From positions 186,001-250,000 of the forward strand of contig NZ_LMZQ01000005.1 of the NCBI RefSeq assembly GCF_001442625.1: a stretch of DNA of 64,000 bases, given 5' to 3'. The translations under genes and the position numbers were made by a program. This DNA is from Pedobacter ginsenosidimutans (lineage in GTDB: Bacteria > Bacteroidota > Bacteroidia > Sphingobacteriales > Sphingobacteriaceae). The notes beneath the pieces are model-generated. The model saw only the letters and a program-made list of their open reading frames with translations, made no database searches and had not been told where the DNA came from. Positions 6,741 through 15,592 of the stretch are shown here, piece after piece (position 1 is the first letter of the stretch; every line of letters starts with the position of its first letter).

Positions 6741-8708
6741 TTATTTATTTAAAGAATTTATCCAGCCTGCAATTTTTAAAGCTTCCGCTTTGGTTACTTG
6801 CGGCATTGGAGGCATTTCTGTTGAGTAACCCGGCCAATTTTGTGGTTGTGGATTGTGGATCAACTGAAATATTTTCTCTGCTGAATACTTACGTTTTGCA
6901 ATTTCTACGAATGGCGGGCCAATTTGTCTTTTGGTTTGATTGTGGCAGGCCAGACAAGTGTTTTTAGTTAATAAACCTTCAACTTCTTTAAAGGTAGGTG
7001 CTTTAGTTGTAGCAGTAGGTTTAGCCGGAGTAGCCGTTCCTTTTGCTTCAGGTGCTTTTCCTGTGGTGCCTTTTGGCACTGCCGTTTTCTTAGCAGGAAC
7101 ATTAACCGGTGCCGCCGAGTTTTTGGTACTTACTTCACTGGTAGAAAGTTTATTTCCATCGGGAATCTGGTTCAAGGTATAATAAGCTACCGGATGAACC
7201 AAAGAATAAAAACCATCTTGCGATCTTAAACCATCTAATGTTAAGGTATGGATGTAATATTGACGAAGGTTTTGTACAATAATCCTGGCTTTTAATCCAT
7301 CTGCCGAAACTTTAACGCCAGAGATTTTTAATTTCTCGGTGTTTACAGGTGGCGAACCATACACCGGGTGATATTTGTAAATAAAGCTTTCTGCATCATA
7401 TGAAGCTAGATCTTCTGCCGATTTACGATCAACAGGCATGGTAAACTCTACTTCAAAACCATCAGGCATTGCCCTAACAGCTTTCATTTCGAAAGGGGTT
7501 TTATTGTTGTACACCAATCTTTCTAAACCTTCGTTGGCATCACCTGCCGATCCCCAACCACGGTTGGTTTCTCCAACAAACAGTGAACCATCTGTACCCC
7601 ACTCTAACCTTAATACTCCTGAACGGAAACCTTTACGGAAAAGGAAAGCAGCGCCTTGTTCCTCACCTTTCACTGTCTCCATAAAAATCCTCGAAATAAT
7701 ACTCATTCCCTGATCGCCAACTAAAATCTGACCAGCGAACGGCCCGAATGTGTTTGCAGGAATTTTAACAGGTTCTGCAGAAGAGATACCCAAAATACCA
7801 TAAGGCAACCAAACTGATGGCAAACGTAATTCAGGGAATACTTTCTTCATTTCGAATAAGGTTTTGAATGTTTCGTTTACCCTATTCTCTGGTTTAATGT
7901 ATCTTCCTTGTTCGTTTTTGGTTCTGCGTTCGTCTATTTGCGAGTAAAAGAAATCTGATTGCAGTTTAACCGGAGAGTTTGGTAAATTAGTCCATCTTAA
8001 ACTGGCTGGGTGGCCCATAAAATCACCTTTATTTACTTTCCATAAACCACCTGAACCTACCCAGTCGCCCTGATTTTCGGTATAATAAAACTGTCCATCA
8101 ATACTACCAATCCCCGCTGGCGAACGGAAACCCGCAGCATAAGGACTCATTTTACCATCTTCGGTAATGTTCATGGCCCAACCACGCATCGGCACACGGC
8201 TTTCTGCCCTCCACCACTCTTCATCGCCAAAGGCCACGTTTCCGGTAACCATAAAAGTACCATCGGGCATTAACTTCGGCCCAAAACTATATTCGTGATA
8301 GTGCCCACTTAAAGGCCATGCATAAATGGTTTCATATACGTCGGCTTTACCATCCTGGTCCTTATCAACCAGTTTGGTCAATTCGCCACGCTGTGCCACA
8401 TATAATGCACCATTTTTATAAGCGATGCCTAAAATTTCGTGCAAACCATAAGCAAATCTGCGCCAGTAAGGCTTGGCACTCGTAGGGTTTTCTACAATAT
8501 ATACTTCTCCTCTACGGGTAGAAATACCTAAATCGCCATTTGGGAGGGTAATCAGACCACCAACTTCTAAAATGGGGCCTTCGGGTACGCGTACTTTATT
8601 TATCCTGAAAAAATCTTCTTCTTTCGGTGTTTCCTGTGCAAAAACTGTAGTAAAGCTAAAACTTAATGCCAGTATTGCTAATTTTTTAAATGTATTTCTC
8701 ATTGTCAT
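6741..8708 (-). CDS. Secreted beta-propeller dehydrogenase-like protein with C-terminal cytochrome c domain
   Basis: A 655-residue protein with a signal peptide ending near residue 25 (VFAQ). Residues about 35-420 resemble the propeller of 'putative membrane-bound dehydrogenase' proteins, including a calcium-type loop DKDQDGKADV. A further beta domain (about 420-520) is followed by a low-complexity linker rich in Ala, Thr, Pro and Lys. The last 71 residues are a class I cytochrome c with CLACH at 585-589 and a likely axial Met in EMPPMP (about 632). It starts 5 bases after the DUF1080 gene, so the two are coupled. A redox step on sugar or sugar-like substrates is plausible; the substrate is unknown. 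Confidence 0.8.
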   Translation of the reverse strand: MTMRNTFKKLAILALSFSFTTVFAQETPKEEDFFRINKVRVPEGPILEVGGLITLPNGDLGISTRRGEVYIVENPTSAKPYWRRFAYGLHEILGIAYKNGALYVAQRGELTKLVDKDQDGKADVYETIYAWPLSGHYHEYSFGPKLMPDGTFMVTGNVAFGDEEWWRAESRVPMRGWAMNITEDGKMSPYAAGFRSPAGIGSIDGQFYYTENQGDWVGSGGLWKVNKGDFMGHPASLRWTNLPNSPVKLQSDFFYSQIDERRTKNEQGRYIKPENRVNETFKTLFEMKKVFPELRLPSVWLPYGILGISSAEPVKIPANTFGPFAGQILVGDQGMSIISRIFMETVKGEEQGAAFLFRKGFRSGVLRLEWGTDGSLFVGETNRGWGSAGDANEGLERLVYNNKTPFEMKAVRAMPDGFEVEFTMPVDRKSAEDLASYDAESFIYKYHPVYGSPPVNTEKLKISGVKVSADGLKARIIVQNLRQYYIHTLTLDGLRSQDGFYSLVHPVAYYTLNQIPDGNKLSTSEVSTKNSAAPVNVPAKKTAVPKGTTGKAPEAKGTATPAKPTATTKAPTFKEVEGLLTKNTCLACHNQTKRQIGPPFVEIAKRKYSAEKIFQLIHNPQPQNWPGYSTEMPPMPQVTKAEALKIAGWINSLNK

Positions 8709-8713
8709 TCCAA

Positions 8714-10117
8714 TTAAAACAAAATGGTATAATTTAACTTAGTTCCAATAGCTACGATAACTTCTTTCTTGCCATCAACTTCTCTGATTACTGGTTTAGC
8801 AGTTCCTTCAGCAAGTTGGATATAGTAAGATTTATCATCAATCAGGTATAAACCCTTGGCTACTTCTTCTATATCAGAACCGGTTGCCAATAGGAAATAT
8901 AGATCTTTTGATGGTTTATCAACAGCAATCTCTCTCGTTAAACCTTGTCCATTTTCCATCACCTTAACGGCATCGGTAACAGTTGCTCCATTAATGATGT
9001 ACTTAAACTCCGGACGGTCTTGTTTATCCATTACATACCCTTTGGTTCTGAAACCAGTACCAGCAGTATCAGCAATCCATTTAGCTTGATCGTTCGCTAA
9101 TTTTGCAATGGCTAAAATTGGCTTTTTAGTAAAACGGGTAACACTGCCCAAAGCACGTGAGGTACCATTTCCACGCCCATCCCACATTGGTGTAGCATCG
9201 ATAAAATCGCCATGCCATCCCTGTAATAATGTACCATTATCTAAGTCGTAGCTATAAGCAACTTTTTCAGGTCCACCTACCGAAATAGCATGTACCGAAC
9301 GTACTCTTGGTGCAACATCAACAAAACTTCTGATCATATTGTTGCTTGCGGCTTCAATGTAAATTGGATCTGCCCCACCGTTTTGGTTTGGTTTTGGAAT
9401 TTCTGATAGTTCGCTGATTTGGATATTTCTGAACGCTACCGAACCGTGATCACCTTGTAAACGTAAAGGTCCTTTTGCTTTTTCAGCTCCTGCAGCTCCT
9501 CTGGTTGCACCAAATAGCTCAACATTTTCGTGAATCAGTACACCATTTAGTTCTGCACTGATGATTTTAGCATTTTGCGTTTTCTTTCCTGATGCATCAA
9601 ATTTTGGTGCCTGGAAGATAATTTTAATGTGCTGCCATAAACCGGGTGCTTTACTTGCATTTTGACGGGGAGCAACACCTCCAAACCCTTTTTCGGCTTC
9701 GGGTTTGCTATCGTCCCAACGTTGGTAAATACCACCATTGTTTGATGAACTTGGGTTTTTCAATCCCCATGCATCGTCTATCTGGATTTCGTAATTACCT
9801 TGAAGATAAATACCAGAATTTGTTCCTTTTGCAGTTAAATAATCTAATTCTACAGCTACATCGCCATACTCGTTCACGGTATATAAATCAGAACCCGCTT
9901 TTTTTGCTGTAGATTGATTAATCAATATCCCATCACCTTTGGTTGTTTTTAAAACATTTTCGGCGTTTAGGTCGGCCACCACATTTTGGGCGAGTGACCA
10001 TGAATTTGAAGGGTTTTTAAAGGCTGAAAGATCTTTGAGATCAATACGCTGGCCAAATGCCAACAGGGTTCCGCAAAGCCAGAAAATGGCTGTAAAACCC
10101 GTCTTTGAAATGTTCAT
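8714..10117 (-). CDS. Secreted DUF1080 (3-keto-disaccharide hydrolase-like) protein
   Basis: A 467-residue protein with a signal peptide ending near residue 22 (AFGQ). Residues about 30-237 form the concanavalin-like DUF1080 domain, recognisable by SGIYLQGNYEIQIDD, the NNGGIYQ loop and LRLQGDHGSVAFRNI. DUF1080 members are proposed to act on 3-keto glycosides. Residues about 250-467 form a second beta-rich domain that I do not recognise. It precedes the cytochrome/propeller gene by 5 bases: an oxidising protein next to a keto-sugar hydrolase-like protein suggests oxidation followed by cleavage of a glycoside, which is inference. The repeat at 10172-10270 separates it from the GH92 gene. Confidence 0.8.
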   Translation of the reverse strand: MNISKTGFTAIFWLCGTLLAFGQRIDLKDLSAFKNPSNSWSLAQNVVADLNAENVLKTTKGDGILINQSTAKKAGSDLYTVNEYGDVAVELDYLTAKGTNSGIYLQGNYEIQIDDAWGLKNPSSSNNGGIYQRWDDSKPEAEKGFGGVAPRQNASKAPGLWQHIKIIFQAPKFDASGKKTQNAKIISAELNGVLIHENVELFGATRGAAGAEKAKGPLRLQGDHGSVAFRNIQISELSEIPKPNQNGGADPIYIEAASNNMIRSFVDVAPRVRSVHAISVGGPEKVAYSYDLDNGTLLQGWHGDFIDATPMWDGRGNGTSRALGSVTRFTKKPILAIAKLANDQAKWIADTAGTGFRTKGYVMDKQDRPEFKYIINGATVTDAVKVMENGQGLTREIAVDKPSKDLYFLLATGSDIEEVAKGLYLIDDKSYYIQLAEGTAKPVIREVDGKKEVIVAIGTKLNYTILF

Positions 10118-10171
10118 ATACTTGGTTTGTTAGTTTTAGCTTAATTAGGACTAAAGATTTTCCTAAAAAAT

Positions 10172-10270
10172 GAGGCTGTATCATAATTGTAAACTTAATC
10201 CGTCCTTCGACAGGCTCTCCGTAGGAGTCCTTTGGACAGGATGACAAATCTATATTTATGATACAGTCTC
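10172..10270. repeat. 99-bp inverted-repeat (MITE-like) element, family B
   Basis: Terminal arms GAGGCTGTATCATAA (10172-10186) and TTATGATACAGTCTC (10256-10270) are inverted repeats with 14 of 15 matches. The interior carries TCCTTCGACAGGCTC (10203-10217) and GGATGACAAATCTA, shared with elements at 57536-57645 and 63404-63490. It has no coding capacity and lies inside the operon between GH92 and DUF1080. Confidence 0.75.
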
Positions 10271-10280
10271 TATTGTTTTT

Positions 10281-12569
10281 CTATTTTTCTGTTGATAATG
10301 AATAAGGGAAATCAGTTGGGTTTGAACCTCTGGTTTTATTCGGTGTTGCTGTCATATTGAAATTTAACACCGCGCCTTTTTGCAAGCCACTGTGGCTGAT
10401 CCAGTTTTTAGAATATGGTTTACCATTCATCTGTAACGACTGAACATAACGGTTGTTATCGCTATTGGCAGGTGCATTAATCACCACAGTTTTACCATTT
10501 TCTAAAGTAACAGTTATCTTTTTAAACAAAGGAGCACCCAAAACATACTGATCAACCGCAGGTGTTACCGGATAGAAGCCCATTGCTGAGAAAACGTACC
10601 AGGCAGAAGTTTGCCCGTTATCTTCGTCACCACAATATCCATCAGGCGTAGGTTTGTACATTCTGTTCATGGTTTCTCTTACCCAATATTGTGTTTTATA
10701 AGGCGCACCACCGTAGTTATATAGGTAAATCATGTGCTGAATCGGTTGGTTACCATGTGCATATTGACCCATGTTTGCAATCTGCATTTCGCGGATTTCA
10801 TGAATTACACCACCATAAGCACTCTCATCAAATACCGGAGGCATCGAGAAAACTGAATCCAGTTTGGTTACAAATTTACTGTGGCCACCCATTAATCTGG
10901 CTAAACCATCAACATCCTGAAAAACAGACCAGGTATAGTGCCAGCTGTTACCTTCGGTAAATGCACCGCCCCATTTAAATGGACTGAATGGGCTTTGGAA
11001 AGTTCCATCCTGATTTTTGCCACGCATTAAACCTGAGGCCGGATCGAAAAGATTCTTGTAGTTCATGGCTCTTTTCTTATAAATATCGATCTCTGATGCT
11101 GGTTTACCTAAAGCTCTTCCTAACTGATAAATGGTAAAATCATCATACGAATACTCTAAAGTTTTAGCGGCATTTTCATTCTTTTTCACATCGAAAGGTA
11201 CATAGCCCAATTCGTTGTAATATTTAACACCATCGCGGCCAACGGCTTCCATTGGCCCTTCATTGTTTGCGCCATGTTTTAAAGCCTGCCATAACGTTTC
11301 GATGTCGTAACCACGCATACCTTTGATATAAGCATCAGAAACTACCGAAGCAGAGTTGTTACCCACCATAATGTTTGCATAACCCGGACTGCTCCACTCT
11401 GGTAACCAACCACCTTCTTTATAATCGTTGATTAAGCCTTGTTGCATTTCCTTGTTAATTGAAGGATAAACCAGGTTTAAGAAAGGATATAATGCCCTAA
11501 AAGTGTCCCAGAAACCCGTTCCAGCGAACATGTATCCTGGTAAAACCTGTCCGTTGTAAGGACTCCAGTGTACGATCTGATTTTGTGCATCAATTTCATA
11601 TAATTTATTTGGGAAGAACAACGTGCGGTACATTGCAGAATAGAATGTACGGGTTTGATCTATAGTACCACCTTCAACTGCAATTTTACTTAATGTTTTG
11701 TTCCAGGTTGCTCTACCTTTTGCTTTTGTGGCATCGAAACCATCGTTAGCCAATTCTCTTTTTAGGTTTAAATCAGCCTGCTCAAAACTGATAAACGAAG
11801 AGGCCACTTTTGCAATTACCTGCTCGCCTTTTTGTGTAGCGAAACCAATCACAGCGCCGGCGTGGTCTACAGTTAATTCTAAATCTTTATCGTTAAGTTT
11901 TTTATCATCCCAGGTTTTAGCCAATTTGAAATCTTTGTTGAAATAGATGACAAAGTAATTTTTGAAATTTTTAGGCAGTGGCCCACGGGCATATTTAGTG
12001 GTATAACCAATAATTTTTCTTTCTGCCGGAATAATTTTAATGTAAGAGCCTTTATTCTGTGCATCTACCACCACATAAGCGCTATCCGTTTTAGGAAAGG
12101 TAAACCTGAACTGGGCAGCTCGTTCTGTTGGCGTAATTTCGGTTGTTACATCAGCATCTGCTAAGTATACACTGTAATAATACGGCTTAGAAACCTCTGC
12201 TTTATGGCTGAACCAGCTAGCACGCTCATCATCTGTGAATTTTAATTTACCTGTAACTGGCATAAGCGCAAAAGCGCCGTAATCGTTCATCCAGGGCGAA
12301 GGCTGATGTGTTTGTTTAAAGCCACGGATTTTGTCGGCATCGTAAACATAAGCCCATCCATCGCCGTTTTTACCAGTTTGTGGTGTCCACATGTTCATTC
12401 CCCAAGGCAAACCAATTGCCGGGTAGGTGTTTCCGTTAGATAGTGATGGTTTGGATGCTGTTCCCATTAACGGGTTTATCCAATCTACCGGATCTGTAAT
12501 TTTGCCTATTGTTTGCGCGAAGCTGGTTGACGCCGCAACACTCAATAAAGCGATAAATAATCTTTTCAT
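10281..12569 (-). CDS. GH92 family alpha-mannosidase, paralogue 1
   Basis: A 762-residue secreted enzyme (signal peptide ending near residue 19, SFAQ). It has the GH92 layout of an N-terminal beta-sandwich (about 25-260) and an (alpha/alpha)6 barrel. Recognisable are GNTYPAIGLPWGMNMWTPQT near the start, GTGFWDTFRALYP in the barrel, and the strongly conserved GDEDNGQTSAWY at about 647-658. GH92 enzymes are calcium-dependent exo-alpha-mannosidases, often alpha-1,2; linkage cannot be told here. It lies 36 bases downstream of the BSP-type peptidase gene in the same transcript, fitting mannose release from glycoproteins. Confidence 0.93.
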   Translation of the reverse strand: MKRLFIALLSVAASTSFAQTIGKITDPVDWINPLMGTASKPSLSNGNTYPAIGLPWGMNMWTPQTGKNGDGWAYVYDADKIRGFKQTHQPSPWMNDYGAFALMPVTGKLKFTDDERASWFSHKAEVSKPYYYSVYLADADVTTEITPTERAAQFRFTFPKTDSAYVVVDAQNKGSYIKIIPAERKIIGYTTKYARGPLPKNFKNYFVIYFNKDFKLAKTWDDKKLNDKDLELTVDHAGAVIGFATQKGEQVIAKVASSFISFEQADLNLKRELANDGFDATKAKGRATWNKTLSKIAVEGGTIDQTRTFYSAMYRTLFFPNKLYEIDAQNQIVHWSPYNGQVLPGYMFAGTGFWDTFRALYPFLNLVYPSINKEMQQGLINDYKEGGWLPEWSSPGYANIMVGNNSASVVSDAYIKGMRGYDIETLWQALKHGANNEGPMEAVGRDGVKYYNELGYVPFDVKKNENAAKTLEYSYDDFTIYQLGRALGKPASEIDIYKKRAMNYKNLFDPASGLMRGKNQDGTFQSPFSPFKWGGAFTEGNSWHYTWSVFQDVDGLARLMGGHSKFVTKLDSVFSMPPVFDESAYGGVIHEIREMQIANMGQYAHGNQPIQHMIYLYNYGGAPYKTQYWVRETMNRMYKPTPDGYCGDEDNGQTSAWYVFSAMGFYPVTPAVDQYVLGAPLFKKITVTLENGKTVVINAPANSDNNRYVQSLQMNGKPYSKNWISHSGLQKGAVLNFNMTATPNKTRGSNPTDFPYSLSTEK

Positions 12570-12605
12570 TTGTTGTGTTTGTGTTTTTATATGCTTGTAT
12601 TTATT

Positions 12606-13277
12606 TTAAACTCCCGAATTTTTAACGTAATCTGCCCAAAGTGCATCTAAATCTTTACCCGTTAATTTTGTCCAGATATCTTTAGTATAAGTGTGGTCTC
12701 TTAAAGAAGCATCAACTGTTTTGATTATACCTGGTTTTACATTTTTCTCCATCCAGGCAAAAAAACCTGCAGTAATGCGGTAGCTATTTTTATAACTGTG
12801 ATCTGGCTTTAAAGCAGGAAGTGACCATTTAGCACCTTCATTATCTACGCCAAATTTATAGCGTGCATAATCGGCTATCCCTTCTGTTAACCAGCCCGGG
12901 CCAACGCTTCGGCCATAGTCTTGCACAATGTGCATTACCTCGTGGGTTACGACATCAATATCTTCAGGATGTTTCACCATCCAGATCGAACTAAAGGTTA
13001 CTTTACCATCAGCAGTTGCCGCCACCCCTTTGTAAGCCGTATCTACAAAAAATTTCACTTCTTTTATGGTGGCTGGATTATACTCTTTTGCTAGTTTTGG
13101 GTAAACTTCGAAAAAAGTTTTGATTAACCGCTTTTTCAACTGAGGATCTAATTCCTTAAAATTGCTCTCGAACGATAAGGTATAACCACTCTTCCTTGTT
13201 ATGTCTTGTGCTTTTAAATGAGCTGAAAAAGCCGTAACCAGCATTACGAAAATCGAAAAAGTAAATATTTTTTTCAT
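12606..13277 (-). CDS. Secreted basic-secretory-protein (BSP) family zinc peptidase-like protein 1
   Basis: I start it at ATG 13277, giving 223 residues with a clean signal peptide (cleavage near LKAQ, residue 24); the frame also runs up to an ATG at 13322, which would put 15 polar residues before the signal. The zincin motif HEVMH is at 112-116, followed by the WLTEGIADYARY segment that supplies the likely third ligand (Glu). This is the BSP family, named from plant secreted proteins and thought to be peptidases. It precedes GH92 and follows its close paralogue, suggesting attack on the protein part of a glycoprotein. Confidence 0.85.
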   Translation of the reverse strand: MKKIFTFSIFVMLVTAFSAHLKAQDITRKSGYTLSFESNFKELDPQLKKRLIKTFFEVYPKLAKEYNPATIKEVKFFVDTAYKGVAATADGKVTFSSIWMVKHPEDIDVVTHEVMHIVQDYGRSVGPGWLTEGIADYARYKFGVDNEGAKWSLPALKPDHSYKNSYRITAGFFAWMEKNVKPGIIKTVDASLRDHTYTKDIWTKLTGKDLDALWADYVKNSGV

Positions 13278-13351
13278 CTGTTTATATTGGTATTGGTGAA
13301 TGGATTTTACTTTGGTTAGCATGTTTAGTTCTGCAAAATAAATATAATATG

Positions 13352-13363
13352 TAAAACGATTTA
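13352..13363. promoter_or_regulatory. Possible LacI operator with one mismatch
   Basis: TAAAACGATTTA differs by one base from the TAAAACGTTTTA palindrome seen in six copies nearby. It lies 75 bases upstream of the BSP1 start, where a separate promoter for BSP1-GH92-DUF1080-cytochrome would be expected. Confidence 0.4.
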
Positions 13364-13423
13364 GTAAATGATCAAAAATTTTACTTTAGTGATTATTATT
13401 TTTACAAAACAGCGTATCGTCGT

Positions 13424-13516
13424 TTCGAGCGAAGTGCACTAGGGTCGAAAAATTTTGCTGGATGGATCGCTCCCTTTCACTGCGTTTCATCCGATAGCTA
13501 TCGGATCGAGATGACG
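13424..13516 (+). repeat. Dispersed repeat with family A palindrome, copy 3
   Basis: Begins CGTTTCGAGCGAAG and ends with ATCCGATAGCTATCGGAT (13489-13506) followed by CGAGATGACG. It sits between the two BSP genes. Confidence 0.75.
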
Positions 13517-13539
13517 ACCGTTCTATGTAAATAAATTTC

Positions 13540-14520
13540 TTATTTTTTGCTGCTATAAGTAAGGCTTACCTTTTGCGGTTCTTTACCGTAATCTTCCCAA
13601 AGCTGGTCGACAGTTTTCCCGGTCAGGGCTGCCCAGGATTGCTCGCTGTACTGGTGTGCCCTTAATTGTTGATCTAAAGTAGCAATTAGGCCTGGTTTAA
13701 CATTTTGCTCTAACCAGGCAAAAAACCTGGCGGTAATACGATAACTGTTTTTATAGCTTTGTTTTGCACTATACTCTGGCAAACTCCATTTAGAACCTAC
13801 ATTATCAACACCATATTTATAGCGTACATAATCGGCAATGCCTTCGGTTAGCCAAACCGGGTCTGCACTATAGCCATAACCCTGCACAATATGCATGGTT
13901 TCGTGTGTTACCACATCAATATCGGTTGGATGTGCTTTCATGTAACCGGCACTAAACAAAATTCTGTTTCCACTTGCTTCTGCCACTGCTTTATAAGCGG
14001 TATCCACTACAAATAACACATCGTGTGTAGATTTATCGTTAAATGTTTTAACTAAGGTTGGATAGATTTCGAAATAAGTAGCGATCAACTTCTTTCTTAA
14101 CGCTGGATCTAAGTCCGGATCTTTGCTGATAAATGTTAATTCATAACCTTTGTGTTTTTCTTTACTGTAAGAAACCCAGTTTTTTGAGAGCGCAGAAAAC
14201 AGTTCCTTTTGGATTTTCTTTTGTGATTTATTTTTAACCCACTGGCTGTTTACTTTAATTTCTCCAGCTTTGGCTTTTATTGTTGGCGTTTCTGCTGTTA
14301 CCAGATCTAACACTACGCTTCTTTTGGTACGGTATCCATCTGCCTGGGCAAATTTTGGATAGACCTGAAAAAAAGCTGCCTTAAGTTTGGCATCTACTAT
14401 AGCATTGGTAGCGCTGTCTTTATCGTTAATGGTAATTTTGTATTCTCTTTCTCTATTCTGAGCAAAAGTATTTGCACCTATAAAAGATATAAACGCGAGA
14501 AATAATAACTTCTTAATCAT
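13540..14520 (-). CDS. BSP-family zinc peptidase-like protein 2 with duplicated N-terminal half
   Basis: A 326-residue secreted protein (signal ends near residue 21). Residues about 125-326 are a full BSP domain with HETMH at 206-210 and WLTEGIADYVRYKYG, close to paralogue 1. Residues about 26-100 look like a second, degenerate copy of the first half of that domain: KLKAAFFQVYPKFAQ aligns with LRKKLIATYFEIYP, and the strand that follows also aligns, but the copy stops before any HExxH. It therefore has one active site and a spare half-domain. It sits in the susC1-susD1-peptidase order of genes. Confidence 0.85.
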   Translation of the reverse strand: MIKKLLFLAFISFIGANTFAQNREREYKITINDKDSATNAIVDAKLKAAFFQVYPKFAQADGYRTKRSVVLDLVTAETPTIKAKAGEIKVNSQWVKNKSQKKIQKELFSALSKNWVSYSKEKHKGYELTFISKDPDLDPALRKKLIATYFEIYPTLVKTFNDKSTHDVLFVVDTAYKAVAEASGNRILFSAGYMKAHPTDIDVVTHETMHIVQGYGYSADPVWLTEGIADYVRYKYGVDNVGSKWSLPEYSAKQSYKNSYRITARFFAWLEQNVKPGLIATLDQQLRAHQYSEQSWAALTGKTVDQLWEDYGKEPQKVSLTYSSKK

Positions 14521-14545
14521 GATTTTTTGTGTGGGTTTTGAAAAG

Positions 14546-14580
14546 CAGAAATGATCTTGCTGTTGGCAAAATCATTTCTG
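14546..14580 (-). terminator. Strong intra-operon hairpin between lipoprotein and BSP2 genes
   Basis: CAGAAATGAT (14546-14555) and ATCATTTCTG (14571-14580) are a perfect 10-bp stem, extended by an inner 4-bp TTGC/GCAA stem. On the minus strand only a CTTTTC run follows, so it may be a weak terminator or a stabilising or processing hairpin. Confidence 0.5.
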
Positions 14581-14600
14581 TGGGTTTATTATATTGTAAT

Positions 14601-15572
14601 TTAATAAGTAATAGCTGGAAAATCGATTTTAGCTTTGGCCAGCATTGGCGCCCAGTCTGCTCCTTTTTCGTCTTTCAATCCAAAAGCTGTTAATGCAAGT
14701 GGTGCCAAATCTACTTTCGCTGCCCCGCTCCAAAAGTGAATAAATTCACCGAAATTCATTTTTCTGGTATATTGCTGGTAGCTTTTACCTTGTACAGTGA
14801 GTTGTTGTTTAGGAAATTGTTGAGACAACAAGGTAAAGAAACCATTTAAAACCTTTGCTTTACCATAGTTTTCATAAATTGGAAGAAACCAATTCTTGAA
14901 CCATTGTGTTCCTGCCTTAGGATAACTGTCGGTAACAGTCATCATTTTATTGTACCAACGTTGTGCATCAGCGGCTCTATTTAAGCCTAAATACACATCG
15001 TATTGATAAATCTCCATCCACTTACTATCATGCCAGATATCGAAAGCCGGCGATTCTTTTACCCCTTTTGATGCGCCTTCTACAATGTGGCCAATTTCGT
15101 GCGTAGATAAATCAATGTCATTATCAATGCCAGAGGTCCAGGCATCAAGGCTAATGGCGCCGCAATCGGTTACGTTTCTATAATCGTGACCTGCATCCAG
15201 ATAAGTACCCGGGTGCCCCCCGCTATATTTACCTGCATGATAAATTACAAATAAGCGGCTATCATCTCCGAATTTACCATAAGTTTTTTTTGTATAGTTC
15301 CAGGCTTCGGCCATATATGTTTTTGGCCAGGCAACAGTTGGTTTAACATCGCCGTCGTAATAAACCACTACGCTGGTATCGTAATAAACACGGTTTAGCA
15401 ACTGAACATGTTCAAACCAATGCTCCTTCCATGTTTTAGGTGGTGCATCTGGCGGATCTACGCTTTCTACGAACGGTGGCGCTGGCTTTACGGTTTCTAC
15501 TGGTGCATTTTTACTGTTGCAAGCTAATACAGCAAATAATAAAATTGCCGATAACGATAAAATGTTTTTCAT
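14601..15572 (-). CDS. Lipoprotein with HEIGH zinc-peptidase motif
   Basis: A 323-residue protein with a lipoprotein signal (LLFAVLAC, lipidation at Cys18) and a Pro-rich segment at 24-46 that would act as a tether from the membrane. HEIGH at 158-162 is the zincin motif; a third ligand is not obvious, with Asp and Glu candidates in the FDIWHDSKWME stretch. The protein does not align with its BSP neighbours in an obvious way, so I leave the peptidase family open. It follows susD1 by 59 bases, separated by a terminator, and is the first of three zincin-type proteins in a row. Confidence 0.7.
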   Translation of the reverse strand: MKNILSLSAILLFAVLACNSKNAPVETVKPAPPFVESVDPPDAPPKTWKEHWFEHVQLLNRVYYDTSVVVYYDGDVKPTVAWPKTYMAEAWNYTKKTYGKFGDDSRLFVIYHAGKYSGGHPGTYLDAGHDYRNVTDCGAISLDAWTSGIDNDIDLSTHEIGHIVEGASKGVKESPAFDIWHDSKWMEIYQYDVYLGLNRAADAQRWYNKMMTVTDSYPKAGTQWFKNWFLPIYENYGKAKVLNGFFTLLSQQFPKQQLTVQGKSYQQYTRKMNFGEFIHFWSGAAKVDLAPLALTAFGLKDEKGADWAPMLAKAKIDFPAITY

Positions 15573-15592
15573 AGCGTTAGTATTAATGGGTT

